DNA from: Coleofasciculus sp. FACHB-1120
GTDB taxonomy: Bacteria > Cyanobacteriota > Cyanobacteriia > Cyanobacteriales > FACHB-T130
NCBI RefSeq assembly: GCF_014698845.1
Contig: NZ_JACJTV010000022.1
Location: 28,276-92,275 of the forward strand
Length of the DNA stretch: 64,000 nt
Direction of reading: 5' to 3'
Below, piece by piece: positions 9,990-19,653 of the stretch; within the stretch, counting starts at the first letter, position 1; each line of letters opens with the position of its first letter. The notes below the pieces were generated by a model that was not told where the DNA came from, made no database searches, and was given only the letters and a program-made list of their open reading frames with translations. Both the position numbers and the translations under genes were made by a program.

Positions 9990-10553
9990 ATGAACATCAA
10001 ACGTCTTTCTTTAAATCTCAGTTTAGGTTTAGCTTTAGGTTCTTCTCTACTGTTTTCGGAAACAGCATTTGCTCAAACTCCCGGCTTCAGTTCAGATGTC
10101 ACCGGCCCGATTATGACGACTAGCGACGTTGTCAACGGAGCCTTCATACCCGACAGAGGCGGACGGGGAAGACTCGCTTTCAGAACGGAGGCGATCGCCT
10201 CTGCTGTCAATCAGGCAGCAGCCTCAGTCAACTCCCAGACCGCAAACAACAGCTTGGGGAACGTTTTGACGGGGACTGGAAATGTTGCTGCTAGCGCTAG
10301 CCAGCTAGAAAGCGGTCTGGTGAATGCTACTGAAGGCATTAATCCGACCCTAGCTCGTAACGTGGTTGCCAATTTGCAAGGGCTAACAACAAATGGTAGG
10401 GTCGATGCGGTTAGGCTGGCGGCGGCTGTTGAAGCCTACAATGCTCTCATCAACTCCAGTAGTGGCGTATTTTTGAGCGAGCCTCCCGATGAGCTGCTGG
10501 CAATTCAATCCGTCCTGGCTGCACTATTGAATGCGGCTTTTGGAGCAGGTTAA
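9990..10553 (+). CDS. Small secreted protein of unknown function
   Basis: A 187-residue protein with a clear signal peptide (MNIKRLSLNLSLGLALGSSLLFSETAFA, cleavage expected before QTPG). The mature part is rich in Ala, Asn, Ser and Val, has no Cys, and contains a short GGRGRL segment. I do not recognise a family. The gene starts 26 bases after the SLH-protein gene on the same strand, so the two are probably co-transcribed and both act outside the inner membrane. The 213 bases downstream hold no gene and separate it from the glycosyltransferase run. Confidence 0.6.
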   Translation: MNIKRLSLNLSLGLALGSSLLFSETAFAQTPGFSSDVTGPIMTTSDVVNGAFIPDRGGRGRLAFRTEAIASAVNQAAASVNSQTANNSLGNVLTGTGNVAASASQLESGLVNATEGINPTLARNVVANLQGLTTNGRVDAVRLAAAVEAYNALINSSSGVFLSEPPDELLAIQSVLAALLNAAFGAG

Positions 10554-10766
10554 CGCTACCTGCAAGTTTTGATGTCAGTAGGGAAGGCTTTATGAGGCGA
10601 TCGCCTTGTTGCTCGGATTCTTAAAACCAGTGGCGGAGTGTTTTTCTGTTCCCTGACTCCCGGCTACCTGGTGACGAGCGATCGCTTATACTGCCTCGTG
10701 TCATAGATATTAGTTTTAAGCACATCTTAGACACGGTTTTTTTTTGACTGTTGTGCGTAATTCCGT

Positions 10767-11750
10767 ATGTCCAAAGATATAAGCATTGGCATCGTAATTC
10801 CCTCGTATAATGAGGGTCAAGATTTGATCGATACGCTTAAAAGCATATTTAATCAGAGTTCACCATTTACAGAAGTTATCGTTGTAGATGATTCCTCTGA
10901 TGGCACCGACCAATTAGTTGCAGATACTTTTGGCGAGAAGGTAAAGTTAATTCACCGCAGCAGTCTCTTAGGACGATCTTCGGCTCGTAATTTAGGCATA
11001 AAACTTTCCTCATCTGAAGTGGTGGTAATTCTGAATGCTGATGTCAGCTTGCCACCTAATTTTTGCGAATATTTACGAAAAAAATATAAAGACGAAGATT
11101 GTGATGCCTTCGGAGTTGGTCTAACAATTACTAACACTCAGCATCCATATCCCCGTTATCGCTATGCTATCTATTTAACCCATGTCTATCGCCGAAAAGT
11201 TTGGACGGAAGGCTTTTCTGTCCGTCGTTCAACTTTCTTCAAAACTCAAGGTTTTCCGACTGGGTATCCTCTAGCTATCTTAGCAGGCGAAGATACAGAG
11301 TTCGTTTTTGACCTACAACGAATAGGAGCCAATATTTGCTTTGACTTTGAGTATAAAGTTACTACAGTAATGCCGGAAGATGCAGAAACTATCGAAAGTC
11401 AATTGCGAGGACGAGGCTCTCTGCGTACTTTACACTTTGTTTATGACAAATCGTTGGGAGAATTAGTACCTCGTTGCATTCTTAAGCAGATTCGGCGGCT
11501 AGTCGTTGTAGCCACAGTTCTACCATTTTGTTATCAGATAATCCGGTTATGGCTCCATTTTAATCAGGGATGGAAAGATTTAGGCAATTATGCTAAGTAT
11601 GAACTGTATGACAAGTGGTTGCGATCACATCAAGAATGGCTAGATATGGCAAACTTTCTCAGCATATACAGAGACAAGGGTTATAACTTACTTGATATTT
11701 TTCTCAAGCGGCCTTCTCAACTGCTGAAAATAAGTCAAAAATTTCAATAA
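10767..11750 (+). CDS. Family 2 glycosyltransferase
   Basis: A 327-residue GT-A-fold enzyme. The N-terminus SIGIVIPSYNEGQDLIDTLKSIFNQ and the VVDDSSDGT strand bind the nucleotide sugar. LNADVSLPPNF takes the place of the usual DxD metal site. AGEDTEFVFDLQRIG corresponds to the acceptor and catalytic acidic region. A hydrophobic stretch near residue 250 suggests membrane association of the C-terminus. It is the first gene of the plus-strand polysaccharide run and ends 2 bases before the next start. Sugar donor and acceptor cannot be told from sequence. Confidence 0.82.
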   Translation: MSKDISIGIVIPSYNEGQDLIDTLKSIFNQSSPFTEVIVVDDSSDGTDQLVADTFGEKVKLIHRSSLLGRSSARNLGIKLSSSEVVVILNADVSLPPNFCEYLRKKYKDEDCDAFGVGLTITNTQHPYPRYRYAIYLTHVYRRKVWTEGFSVRRSTFFKTQGFPTGYPLAILAGEDTEFVFDLQRIGANICFDFEYKVTTVMPEDAETIESQLRGRGSLRTLHFVYDKSLGELVPRCILKQIRRLVVVATVLPFCYQIIRLWLHFNQGWKDLGNYAKYELYDKWLRSHQEWLDMANFLSIYRDKGYNLLDIFLKRPSQLLKISQKFQ

Positions 11751-11752
11751 TT

Positions 11753-11950
11753 ATGCTCGATACCACCGATCTCTCGCCAGTGGATTTTGCATTCGATCCT
11801 AATCTGGGGACTTCTGTTCGCGATCGCATTCGAGATGCTGCTGACCATCTAATTCGCCGCCCTTTTTATAAAATACTGTATAAAAAAAAATTGCTCAGCA
11901 ACCCTATCCTATTGATTTGGTACTTCCCGCAAAAGGGATGTCCACATTAG
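11753..11950 (+). pseudogene. N-terminal part of a frameshifted methyltransferase gene
   Basis: A 65-codon open frame starting 2 bases after the preceding stop. It reads MLDTTDLSPVDFAFDPNLG and continues through FYKILYKKK across a run of nine A at 11882-11890. After the run this frame gives unrelated residues and soon stops. The -1 frame continues directly into the methyltransferase of the next entry (QQPYPIDLVLPAKGMSTLAKRHW). The best reading is one gene whose frame is broken at the homopolymer, either by a base error, a real mutation, phase variation, or slippage during expression. Confidence 0.6.
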
Positions 11951-12690
11951 CAAAGCGACATTGGGTGGATCGATATCTTCGGATTCAAAATTCCCGAATA
12001 CTTGTAATTGGTTGTGGAACTGCTTGGGATTTTGGATCTTATCTCCGCTTCAAACCCAAAGAAATTGTCGGTATCGATTTATATAATTTTGGGGCTTGCT
12101 GGCAAAAAGTTCAAGAGTATGTTGCTAAAGCTGGGTTGCCAACTAAAGTAAGTTTTCATCAAGCAGATATTGCTGAACTCAATCCCAAAAATATAGGGGA
12201 GTTTGACATTATTTCCAGCGATGCGGTGTTTGAACATTGCCGAGACTTAGAAAGTGTACTAAAAACTCTGTATAACCTTCTGCGTCGCCAAGGCGTTATG
12301 TATGCCAGTTATGGACCACTGTGGTACTGTTGGAATGGAGACCACTTTTCAGGACGCGATCGCATTGAGGAGGGATACAACCATTTGCTACTCGATCCCG
12401 TTGCCTACCAAAATTATTACCATACCCATTTGCGAGATGCTGATTTTGAATTGCAAAATGGAGGCCGCTATATAGAATTAGATTTATTTAGTAAACTTTC
12501 GAGCCGAGAGTATTTTGAACTTTATAATCAATTGGGTTTTCGTACAAAATCAGTTATAGTTGACTTTAATATCAAAGCTAATTCCTTGCGTTCCACTCCT
12601 TTATTTAAACAACTAATTTCCAAGTTCCCCCATTTAACAGTAGAGGATTTTTTAATCAGAGGACATCTGATTATTTTAGAAAAACCTTAA
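11917..12690 (+). CDS. Class I SAM-dependent methyltransferase (frameshifted 5' end)
   Basis: The main body of a methyltransferase, up to 257 residues from a TTG at 11917; the ATG at 11938 (MSTLAKRHW) is the likelier start if translated alone. Motif I ILVIGCGTAWDFG binds SAM, IVGIDLY is the acidic motif II, and FDIISSDAVFEHC is the post-II motif. ILEKP closes the protein. In-frame coding similarity extends upstream to the A9 run, so the full gene probably began at 11753. It lies in a run of methyltransferase and glycosyltransferase genes and probably methylates a sugar or lipid-linked intermediate. The target is not known. Confidence 0.7.
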   Translation: MVLPAKGMSTLAKRHWVDRYLRIQNSRILVIGCGTAWDFGSYLRFKPKEIVGIDLYNFGACWQKVQEYVAKAGLPTKVSFHQADIAELNPKNIGEFDIISSDAVFEHCRDLESVLKTLYNLLRRQGVMYASYGPLWYCWNGDHFSGRDRIEEGYNHLLLDPVAYQNYYHTHLRDADFELQNGGRYIELDLFSKLSSREYFELYNQLGFRTKSVIVDFNIKANSLRSTPLFKQLISKFPHLTVEDFLIRGHLIILEKP

Positions 12691-12707
12691 AAATAACACA
12701 AAACTGT

Positions 12708-13415
12708 ATGGAGCCAATCAAATTTTACGAAAAATATGCAGTTGAGTATGCGAAAAATGCCTCGATACCTGAGCCGATAGCTTTTTCAGGAACATGGGGG
12801 AGCAAAACCAGGATTCAATTAGCTTATGAAATGCTGGCACCTTATGCACCTTTTGATAGTTTCTTTGATGTTGGTTGTGGGAATTTGAGCAATTTAGTAA
12901 CTTTGCAAAATCTATTTAACAAAGGTTTTGGAATAGATATAGTAGCTTATCCAACCTGGAAACTTTTGGAAGATAAGTTGAGTACCTATCAGCACAATCT
13001 CAATTCGGAATCTCTTCCCTTTCCGAATGAAATGTTTGATGCTGTTACCATCTTAATGGTTCTAGAACACGTATTCGATCCTTTTACTGTAATTGAGGAA
13101 ATTTCTAGAGTGACGAAAGTAAAAGGGTATTTAGTAATTAATGTTCCCAATATTGCTTATATTAAACATCGCCTAGGACTGTTAGTAGGTAAATTGCCAA
13201 TTACATCAACAGTCAAATGTTGGGAAATGCGAGAATGGGATGGCGGACATATTCACTACTTTACCCTAGAGAGACTAACTTGGTTACTAAATAAATTTGG
13301 AAACTATCAAGTCTTACAGGTGCAAGGAAGTGGTAAATTAGGGAAACTGAAGCGCCTATTGCCAGGGGTATTGTGCAGTGATTTGCAAATTTTGTGTCAG
13401 AAAGTAGGTGGATAA
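12708..13415 (+). CDS. Class I SAM-dependent methyltransferase
   Basis: A 235-residue enzyme with motif I FFDVGCGNLSNLVTL, GFGIDIV as the acidic loop, and AVTILMVLEHVFDPFTVIEEISRVTK as the region after the SAM pocket. GGHIHYFTLERLTWLLN is the common C-terminal phrase of the UbiE/COQ5-like Methyltransf_11 and 23 group. There is no transmembrane helix. It starts 17 bases after the preceding gene. It most likely modifies a sugar of the surface polymer or its lipid carrier, by context only. Confidence 0.8.
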   Translation: MEPIKFYEKYAVEYAKNASIPEPIAFSGTWGSKTRIQLAYEMLAPYAPFDSFFDVGCGNLSNLVTLQNLFNKGFGIDIVAYPTWKLLEDKLSTYQHNLNSESLPFPNEMFDAVTILMVLEHVFDPFTVIEEISRVTKVKGYLVINVPNIAYIKHRLGLLVGKLPITSTVKCWEMREWDGGHIHYFTLERLTWLLNKFGNYQVLQVQGSGKLGKLKRLLPGVLCSDLQILCQKVGG

Positions 13416-13464
13416 AAAGAATAAAACTCATTTCTTTTTGACGTAATATACAAAGATTATTCTC

Positions 13465-14181
13465 ATGGATGCTCAGGAATTACAAAGGCAATACTATCAA
13501 AACATTGCTTCTGATTATGAGAACATACATTTTCAAGAGGAAGACGAACATCTTATTGCCTGCAAATTTATTAGCTTGTTTTGCGCTGAACTAGAAGTAA
13601 CTAGCGTTTTAGATACCGGCTGTGGTACAGGGAGAAATGTTGCCTATCTGAAATCTTATTTCCCACAAGCGGAAGTGATGGGGAATGATGTTTCTGCCGA
13701 TTTATTGCAAGTCGCTACTAATAAACATGGCATACCGCCAGAAGATTTAGTTTGTTGTAGCAGCTATAAACTACCATTTCCTGATAACTCATTTGATATT
13801 GTGACAGAGTTTGCTATATTACACCACGTCGCCGAGCCAGATTGTGTTGTGGCGGAAATGTTACGGGTAGCGCGTAAGGGAATTTTTATCAGTGATAGCA
13901 ATCGTTTTGGACAAGGTAGTTTGTTGTCTCGCTTACTCAAGTTAATACTCTATAAAATAGGACTTTGGTGGCTGTTTCGGTGGGTAGCAAATGGAGGAAA
14001 AAGATGGAATTATTCAGAAGGAGATGGGGTTTACTACTCTTATAGCGTTTTTGATAATTTAAAACAGGTAGAAACAGCCTGTTCAAATGTGTTTGCTATA
14101 CCTACACGAGCAAGTCATGGTTCAGCAGTATCGCCATTGCTTTTTTCTCCTCAAATATTACTTTGTGGCTTTAAGAAATGA
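13465..14181 (+). CDS. Class I SAM-dependent methyltransferase
   Basis: A 238-residue Methyltransf_11-type protein. Motif I is VLDTGCGTGRNVAYL near residue 50, the acidic residue is in VMGNDVS, and FDIVTEFAILHHV follows at the expected distance. A hydrophobic patch (LLKLILYKIGLWWLFRWV) in the second half suggests membrane or lipid-substrate contact. Its stop codon overlaps the start of the next glycosyltransferase by 4 bases (ATGA), which indicates translational coupling in one operon. Confidence 0.8.
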   Translation: MDAQELQRQYYQNIASDYENIHFQEEDEHLIACKFISLFCAELEVTSVLDTGCGTGRNVAYLKSYFPQAEVMGNDVSADLLQVATNKHGIPPEDLVCCSSYKLPFPDNSFDIVTEFAILHHVAEPDCVVAEMLRVARKGIFISDSNRFGQGSLLSRLLKLILYKIGLWWLFRWVANGGKRWNYSEGDGVYYSYSVFDNLKQVETACSNVFAIPTRASHGSAVSPLLFSPQILLCGFKK

Positions 14182-15332
14182 AAGTCACTATCTCTGTATT
14201 CGGGCGTTTTCATGCCTTTAACTTAGCGCAACAATTGCAGCAAAAGCAATATCTAAAGGCTCTAATTTCTACCTATCCAACTTTTATAATTACCAAGTAT
14301 GGGATCGAGCATGACTTAATTCGTTCCATCTGGCATTTGGAGGTATTAGTTCGTGCTTGGCGGCAAGTACCTGTCTGGCTAAGAGGTTCTAATAATCTGC
14401 CATTTTTATTCCGCGATCGCTTTGATCGAGCCGCAAAAAATTATATATTATCTGGTTCTGATGTATTTGTAGGATGGTCAAGTTTATGTCTTTACTCTTT
14501 ACGCAGAGCGAAAAAGTTAGGAGCTTTAACCGTAGTCGATCACGGTAGTAGTCACAGGCAATACCAAACGCAAATTCTGCAAGAGGAATATGAACGCTGG
14601 GGAATCAAGTTTACTTCCCCCTCTCCAGAAATGTATGAGCGGGAATTACAAGAGTATGCAGAGGCCGATCGCATTGCCGTTCCTAGTTTATTTTCTAAAA
14701 AGACGTTTTTAGAAAAAGGTATTTCCGAAAAAAAACTAATTTATATTCCTTACGGTACTTCTTTGACAGAGTTTTATCCAGTACCAAAGCTAGATAAGGT
14801 ATTTCGAGTTATACACTGCGGTGGAATCATACTGCGGAAAGGAGTGCAATATTTAGTAAAAGCTTTTTATGAGTTGAAGTTGCCAGATGCAGAGTTGTGG
14901 CTGGTTGGTTCGCTGGCTCCAGAAATGAAGCCAATTTTAGCTAAGTATGAGAGTGATCACATTATCCTCAAAGGCAAACATCCTCAAAGTCAACTACACT
15001 GGTTTTATTCTCAATGCTCTGTGTTTTGTTTAGCCTCAATTGAAGACGGCTTTGGAATGGTGATTGCTCAAGCGATGGCTTGCGGTTTACCTGTAATTCA
15101 TACGACTAATACAGGCGGTGAGGATATTGTTAGAGATGGTGTAGATGGTTTTTGCATACCGATTCGGGATGTAGAAGCGCTCAAAGAGAAAATCTTGTTT
15201 TTCTATGAGAATCCCCAGAGGAGATCGCAAATGGGTCATAATGCCTTAAAAGAAGCTAGCAATTCTCTGTCTTGGAATGACTACGGTGAGAAAATAGTTG
15301 CTGCTTACTCTACTGCCTTGGCTGCAAAATAG
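14178..15332 (+). CDS. Family 4 glycosyltransferase
   Basis: A 384-residue GT-B retaining enzyme. The C-terminal half shows the GT4 signature: VIHCGGIILRKGVQYLVKAF for the donor-domain start, AELWLVGSL, and EDGFGMVIAQAMACGLPVIHT carrying the two conserved acidic residues that hold the nucleotide. TGGEDIVRDGVDGFCIP completes the family pattern. No membrane helices are seen, so it works on the cytoplasmic face on a lipid-linked acceptor. It overlaps the preceding methyltransferase gene by 4 bases. Confidence 0.87.
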   Translation: MKVTISVFGRFHAFNLAQQLQQKQYLKALISTYPTFIITKYGIEHDLIRSIWHLEVLVRAWRQVPVWLRGSNNLPFLFRDRFDRAAKNYILSGSDVFVGWSSLCLYSLRRAKKLGALTVVDHGSSHRQYQTQILQEEYERWGIKFTSPSPEMYERELQEYAEADRIAVPSLFSKKTFLEKGISEKKLIYIPYGTSLTEFYPVPKLDKVFRVIHCGGIILRKGVQYLVKAFYELKLPDAELWLVGSLAPEMKPILAKYESDHIILKGKHPQSQLHWFYSQCSVFCLASIEDGFGMVIAQAMACGLPVIHTTNTGGEDIVRDGVDGFCIPIRDVEALKEKILFFYENPQRRSQMGHNALKEASNSLSWNDYGEKIVAAYSTALAAK

Positions 15333-15341
15333 GTAAGGTTC

Positions 15342-16808
15342 TTGTCAAGCGTTACTAAATTTATCAAAGGAGGTTTACTCCTCGGTGTTGCCAGCATAGT
15401 AATGCGCCTATCGGGTGTATTGGTGCTAGTTCCGATAGCGCGGTTGCTGGGACCTAAGCATCTGGGAATCTACAGCTTGGTGTTTTCCCTAGTCCAAAGC
15501 GGCAATATATTAGGACGCTTAGGAATTGATGCCGCTATGCACCGCAATGGAGCGCACCTCTACAGTACCGATCCAGTTGCAACTGGACGTCTACTTGGAG
15601 TAGGTAGCACCTTGATTGGGCTAAGTTTTGCAGCTTTAACAGCAGCGATCTGGATAGGACGCGAACCTTTGGCAACATATTGGTTAGGTAATCCAGAGGC
15701 AGCAGCATGGTTTAGTTATGCTGCCGTAAATCTATTTATAGAAGGAATCAGTTGTGTAGCGATGACTGGGCTGTTGAGTCTCCACAACTTTAAAGCCCAT
15801 TCGCTGGCAACGTCTACTGGCAGTTTGGGGCGATTGCTGTTGTCACCGTTGTTGGCATGGTGCTATGGTTTATCGGGTGCATTTTTGGGGCTAATCGTAG
15901 CCTCTTTGTTGCAAGCTGGAGTCGGATTTGTCTACTTTCGCCGTAGTACCCAGCAACATCATATTTTGCTGAGGTTAGAGGGCTTCTGGCAAGAAAGTTA
16001 TCAGATTATGCGATTTGGCATTCCCTTTTATGCTGGAAACGCTTTAATTGGGTTAGTATTTCTACCGATGATGGGGGAAGTCGGGCGAGTAGCGGGATTA
16101 GAAACGCTAGGACAGATCAGGATCGGACAGTCTCTGAGTCAAATCGTGGGCTTTTTGCCGGGAGCGATCGCCCCTGTTACCATCTCCATTCTTTCGGAAG
16201 CCCATAGCAGTGAAGGAGAAGATTTTCAACGGTTGCGTTCAATCCATTTGCGGAGTAACTGGATACTTGCTTTGTCGCTAGTTACGTTCTTGAGTGTCAC
16301 GAGTTCAAGTGTAGTTAACCTGCTGTTTGGTAGTGCCTATCAAGCTGCTTTACCGCTTGTAATCGGTTTAAGTTGGTGGGCAGCCTTGACTGTCGTTGTA
16401 GAAAGTTTTAATCTTTACAGCCTGAGTGCCGGTTACACGAAAGCGATCGCTGTAGGAGCATTACTCCAAAAAATTGTCTTCATCAGTCTCACATTTTGGT
16501 TGCTACCGCAGTGGAAAGGCATGGCTTTTATTTTTGGTTTGCTTTTAGGTAGTGTCCTGCAACTAATTGTGATGCTTACGACCCTGTGGTCACAACTCGA
16601 AGCACTATTAAAGCAGCAAATTTGTATCCTTTGCTTGTGGAGTCTAGGTAGTATTGGATTAGTTTATGGGCTAGAACAGTTAAACTTACCAATATTGGCT
16701 AGTTGGTTAGTTGCATTGGTACTCCCTTTAACAATTGCCAGTTTAGGTACCTGGTCAATTTTTAGCTCAAATGAAAAGGAGCAGATGTGGGGTAGACTTT
16801 GTAAATAA
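15342..16808 (+). CDS. Wzx-type polysaccharide flippase (MATE/MOP superfamily)
   Basis: A 488-residue protein with about twelve to fourteen membrane helices. The N-terminus KFIKGGLLLGVASIVMRLSGVLVLVPIARLLGPKHLGIYSLVFSLV is the signature of lipid-linked oligosaccharide flippases (polysaccharide biosynthesis C/PST families). It should carry the lipid-linked repeat unit across the inner membrane. The start is a TTG at 15342, 9 bases after the previous stop, with AGGTAAGG as a possible ribosome site. With the Wzy-like gene that follows, it defines the Wzx/Wzy route. Confidence 0.85.
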   Translation: MSSVTKFIKGGLLLGVASIVMRLSGVLVLVPIARLLGPKHLGIYSLVFSLVQSGNILGRLGIDAAMHRNGAHLYSTDPVATGRLLGVGSTLIGLSFAALTAAIWIGREPLATYWLGNPEAAAWFSYAAVNLFIEGISCVAMTGLLSLHNFKAHSLATSTGSLGRLLLSPLLAWCYGLSGAFLGLIVASLLQAGVGFVYFRRSTQQHHILLRLEGFWQESYQIMRFGIPFYAGNALIGLVFLPMMGEVGRVAGLETLGQIRIGQSLSQIVGFLPGAIAPVTISILSEAHSSEGEDFQRLRSIHLRSNWILALSLVTFLSVTSSSVVNLLFGSAYQAALPLVIGLSWWAALTVVVESFNLYSLSAGYTKAIAVGALLQKIVFISLTFWLLPQWKGMAFIFGLLLGSVLQLIVMLTTLWSQLEALLKQQICILCLWSLGSIGLVYGLEQLNLPILASWLVALVLPLTIASLGTWSIFSSNEKEQMWGRLCK

Positions 16809-16927
16809 GCGATGCTCAAGCTAACCAGGAGCCTATCATTTTGCATTAAACAAAATAGCCAAATCCTATTGGTATTCGGTTCGCTATAAAGCTAGTTAAA
16901 ATTCAGTTTAAATTCAAGCGACTTTAT

Positions 16928-18466
16928 ATGTCACTTCAACCCTCTCGCTCACCTCTACTTTCTCGGAAGGTCAAAAAATCTCATCTATTCATATTGCCGT
17001 TTGTATTGATAGCAATAACTCTGCTGTGTATAGTTTTTTTTCCCGGCTCCATTCCTAGCGGCGATCGCTGGTTGGTTTTTGCCGATGGGTTGGGAATATG
17101 TATTCTCTGTAGTTGGGCTTTTCTGCGTTCTCCTCTCCAATCAATAGATATTTTCCAACCCCAATTATTATACAGAGCAATCATTTTTGTTTATTATGGC
17201 TTGCCTACGATTTTATTTGCATCTATGGGAAGTTATGGCCCAGAAAAAAAATTCTCTCTAATATTTGTTAGGAATGCAGAAATAGCTAAATATACTGGAA
17301 CTTACCTATTTTTATTTACTCTAGTAACTTTAGTGATGTTTGATCTAGGAATAAAAATAAGTCAGAAAAGCTTTAGGAAGATGGGGTTGCCCTTACAGGT
17401 TTCTTCTTCTTACTTGAAGTGGTTACTTTTTTTATACATATTACTGGTAATTCCTATCCGTTCCTTCCAAGTATTTAGTGGAGCTTATATTTTTGAGGCA
17501 GGAGCATTTAATAAAATCCCAGCTTGGTGGGCATTACTTAATTACCCAGCGATTCTTATCACTTTTGTCGCAGAAATGTACTGCTTAATCCTAGCTCACT
17601 CACCTCGTTACCGTACCTTGCCTCGTCTTAGCATAGCAGTATTAATGTTTATCGAACAGTACCTAGTTGCCTTTGTATCATCATCCAAGCAATCACTGCT
17701 TTTAGTCACTCTCAACCTATTATTAGTTTTATGGATAAGTAGAGCAATATCTTTCTTCCAAATCATTTTGCTGACGACGGGAACTGCTTTGGTATTTGCA
17801 CCTCTAACACTGATTATTCGCTATATGGATGTGCGTTACCTACGCTCGTTAAATCTTTTTGATGCTTTATCATTTGTTGGAAAAACTATGGTTGATACTA
17901 TTATAAATAACTATTTTTCTATAGGAGATTATTTAGCTTTGTCGATTACATCTTTGTCTAAAAGAATAGATGGTTTTCGCACAGCTGCCCGCTCAATAGA
18001 TATTGCAATGAATCACCTAGAACCAGCGGGAGGAGCAACAGTAATGGCTGGTTTTTACAATTTAGTTCCTTCCTTTCTTTGGCCTGAGAAAAACAAAATT
18101 ACTAGGGATGTAGTTCATTTTACTACTGTATTTTTTGATAGGACGGGTGAAGAGGCAAACATAGGAATTGCTATTAGTCAAGCTGCTGAATGGTATTATA
18201 ACTTTGGATATTATGGGGGATTAATTGCCTGTGCAGTTTTTGCTCTATCTATCGGTTTTCTCCTTGGGGCAATATATGGCTCTCCTGTTGAAGGCAAAGA
18301 AAATAATTGGTTCTTTTTTGGATTGGTTATCTATTTACCAACTTCTACGCAGTTTCTATTTCTCGACCTCCCATTATTTACAAGTTTAGCAAATGGTATT
18401 CGGTATACAATTATAGGCAGTATATTTTACTTTTTACTTTCCATAAACCAGAAAAAAAGACAGTGA
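16928..18466 (+). CDS. Wzy-like O-antigen/EPS polymerase
   Basis: A 512-residue polytopic protein with about eleven or twelve helices and one larger loop in the second half (near residues 330-420). Wzy proteins are poorly conserved in sequence, so this call rests on topology, length, the absence of transporter motifs, and position next to a flippase and glycosyltransferases. It would polymerise repeat units on the periplasmic side. The gap of 119 bases before it is AT-rich and could carry a promoter. The stop overlaps the GTG start of the next gene. Confidence 0.7.
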   Translation: MSLQPSRSPLLSRKVKKSHLFILPFVLIAITLLCIVFFPGSIPSGDRWLVFADGLGICILCSWAFLRSPLQSIDIFQPQLLYRAIIFVYYGLPTILFASMGSYGPEKKFSLIFVRNAEIAKYTGTYLFLFTLVTLVMFDLGIKISQKSFRKMGLPLQVSSSYLKWLLFLYILLVIPIRSFQVFSGAYIFEAGAFNKIPAWWALLNYPAILITFVAEMYCLILAHSPRYRTLPRLSIAVLMFIEQYLVAFVSSSKQSLLLVTLNLLLVLWISRAISFFQIILLTTGTALVFAPLTLIIRYMDVRYLRSLNLFDALSFVGKTMVDTIINNYFSIGDYLALSITSLSKRIDGFRTAARSIDIAMNHLEPAGGATVMAGFYNLVPSFLWPEKNKITRDVVHFTTVFFDRTGEEANIGIAISQAAEWYYNFGYYGGLIACAVFALSIGFLLGAIYGSPVEGKENNWFFFGLVIYLPTSTQFLFLDLPLFTSLANGIRYTIIGSIFYFLLSINQKKRQ

Positions 18467-19653
18467 AAGTTCTCCACGTCATACCTTCAATTGCTCCCGT
18501 GCATGGTGGAGCAAGTCGGGCAATCTTAGAAATGGCAAAAGCCTTACAAGAGCAAGGTGTAAAGGCTGAGATTGTTACGACTAACGACAATGGCTCCGAT
18601 TTGCTAGATGTCCCATTGCAGAAGCGTATAGAATACGAGCAAGTTCCTGTTTGGTTTTTTCCTCGCTTTTCGCTACCCATTGCTTCAGTGCGAACCTTTT
18701 GTTTTTCCAGTCAGCTAACAACTTGGTTGTGGAGACATATAGCTGAGTACGATATTTTACACGTCTATGGAATATATTCTTATGTCTCAACATTGGCGAT
18801 GGCGATCGCTCGCATCAAACATATTCCCTATATTATACGACCGCAGGGACAACTCGGTGAATGGGCTTTGCGACAAAGGACTTTCAAAAAACAAATTTAT
18901 ATAGGATTAATTCAACGTGCTAATTTAAACTGTAGTCGATATGTTCACTTTACATCTGAACAGGAGCAACAAGAAACTTCTAAACTAAATTTTAATTCAG
19001 CTAGTTTTGTTTTACGAAATGGCTTATTTATACCTCCTCCGATACCGGAAGCTCGTTATAAACTGCGGCAACTGCTGAAGGTTCCGCAAGATGAACCAGT
19101 CATCTTATTTTTATCTCGCTTACATCCGAAAAAAGGGTTGGATTATCTGATTCCGGCGCTGGGGAAGGTGGCAAATCGTCGCTTTACATTCGTAGTGGCG
19201 GGGAGTGGCTCTCCTGAGTACGAGGATACAATTGATGCCCTTTTAGTTTCGGCGGGAATTCGCGATCGCACTTATCGCGCTGGCTTCGTGTCTGGTGAAA
19301 GGAAAGACTTATTGTTGCAAGGTGCAGATTTATTTGCGCTGACTTCCCACTCAGAAAACTTTGGCATTGCGGTTTTAGAAGCAATGGCGGCGGGAAAGCC
19401 AGTTCTCGCCACCTCTGGCGTTGCTCTCGCTTCTGTAGTAAAACAGTATCAACTTGGTTATGTAGCAGAACTGGATGTGGAAGCGATATCGTCTGCTATT
19501 GAACACTGCCTAATCCATCCACAAGAAGCTGCACAAATGGGTGAATGCGCCCGTAAACTTATCTTAGAGCAGTATACTTGGAGTCCTATAGCCACCAAGA
19601 TGATTGAAATTTACACCTCGATTCTTAACCAACAGCCAATTTTTAAGGTATGA
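18463..19653 (+). CDS. Family 4 glycosyltransferase
   Basis: The GTG at 18463 overlaps the previous stop and opens directly on the family N-terminus MKVLHVIPSIAPVHGGASRAILEMAKAL, so it is preferred to the upstream in-frame start at 18307. The 396-residue GT-B enzyme has VILFLSRLHPKKGLDYLIPAL at the start of the donor domain. SENFGIAVLEAMAAGKPVLAT is the conserved acidic motif, and the C-terminus is a helical tail. It is coupled to the Wzy gene upstream and overlaps the next methyltransferase gene by 4 bases. Confidence 0.87.
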   Translation: MKVLHVIPSIAPVHGGASRAILEMAKALQEQGVKAEIVTTNDNGSDLLDVPLQKRIEYEQVPVWFFPRFSLPIASVRTFCFSSQLTTWLWRHIAEYDILHVYGIYSYVSTLAMAIARIKHIPYIIRPQGQLGEWALRQRTFKKQIYIGLIQRANLNCSRYVHFTSEQEQQETSKLNFNSASFVLRNGLFIPPPIPEARYKLRQLLKVPQDEPVILFLSRLHPKKGLDYLIPALGKVANRRFTFVVAGSGSPEYEDTIDALLVSAGIRDRTYRAGFVSGERKDLLLQGADLFALTSHSENFGIAVLEAMAAGKPVLATSGVALASVVKQYQLGYVAELDVEAISSAIEHCLIHPQEAAQMGECARKLILEQYTWSPIATKMIEIYTSILNQQPIFKV

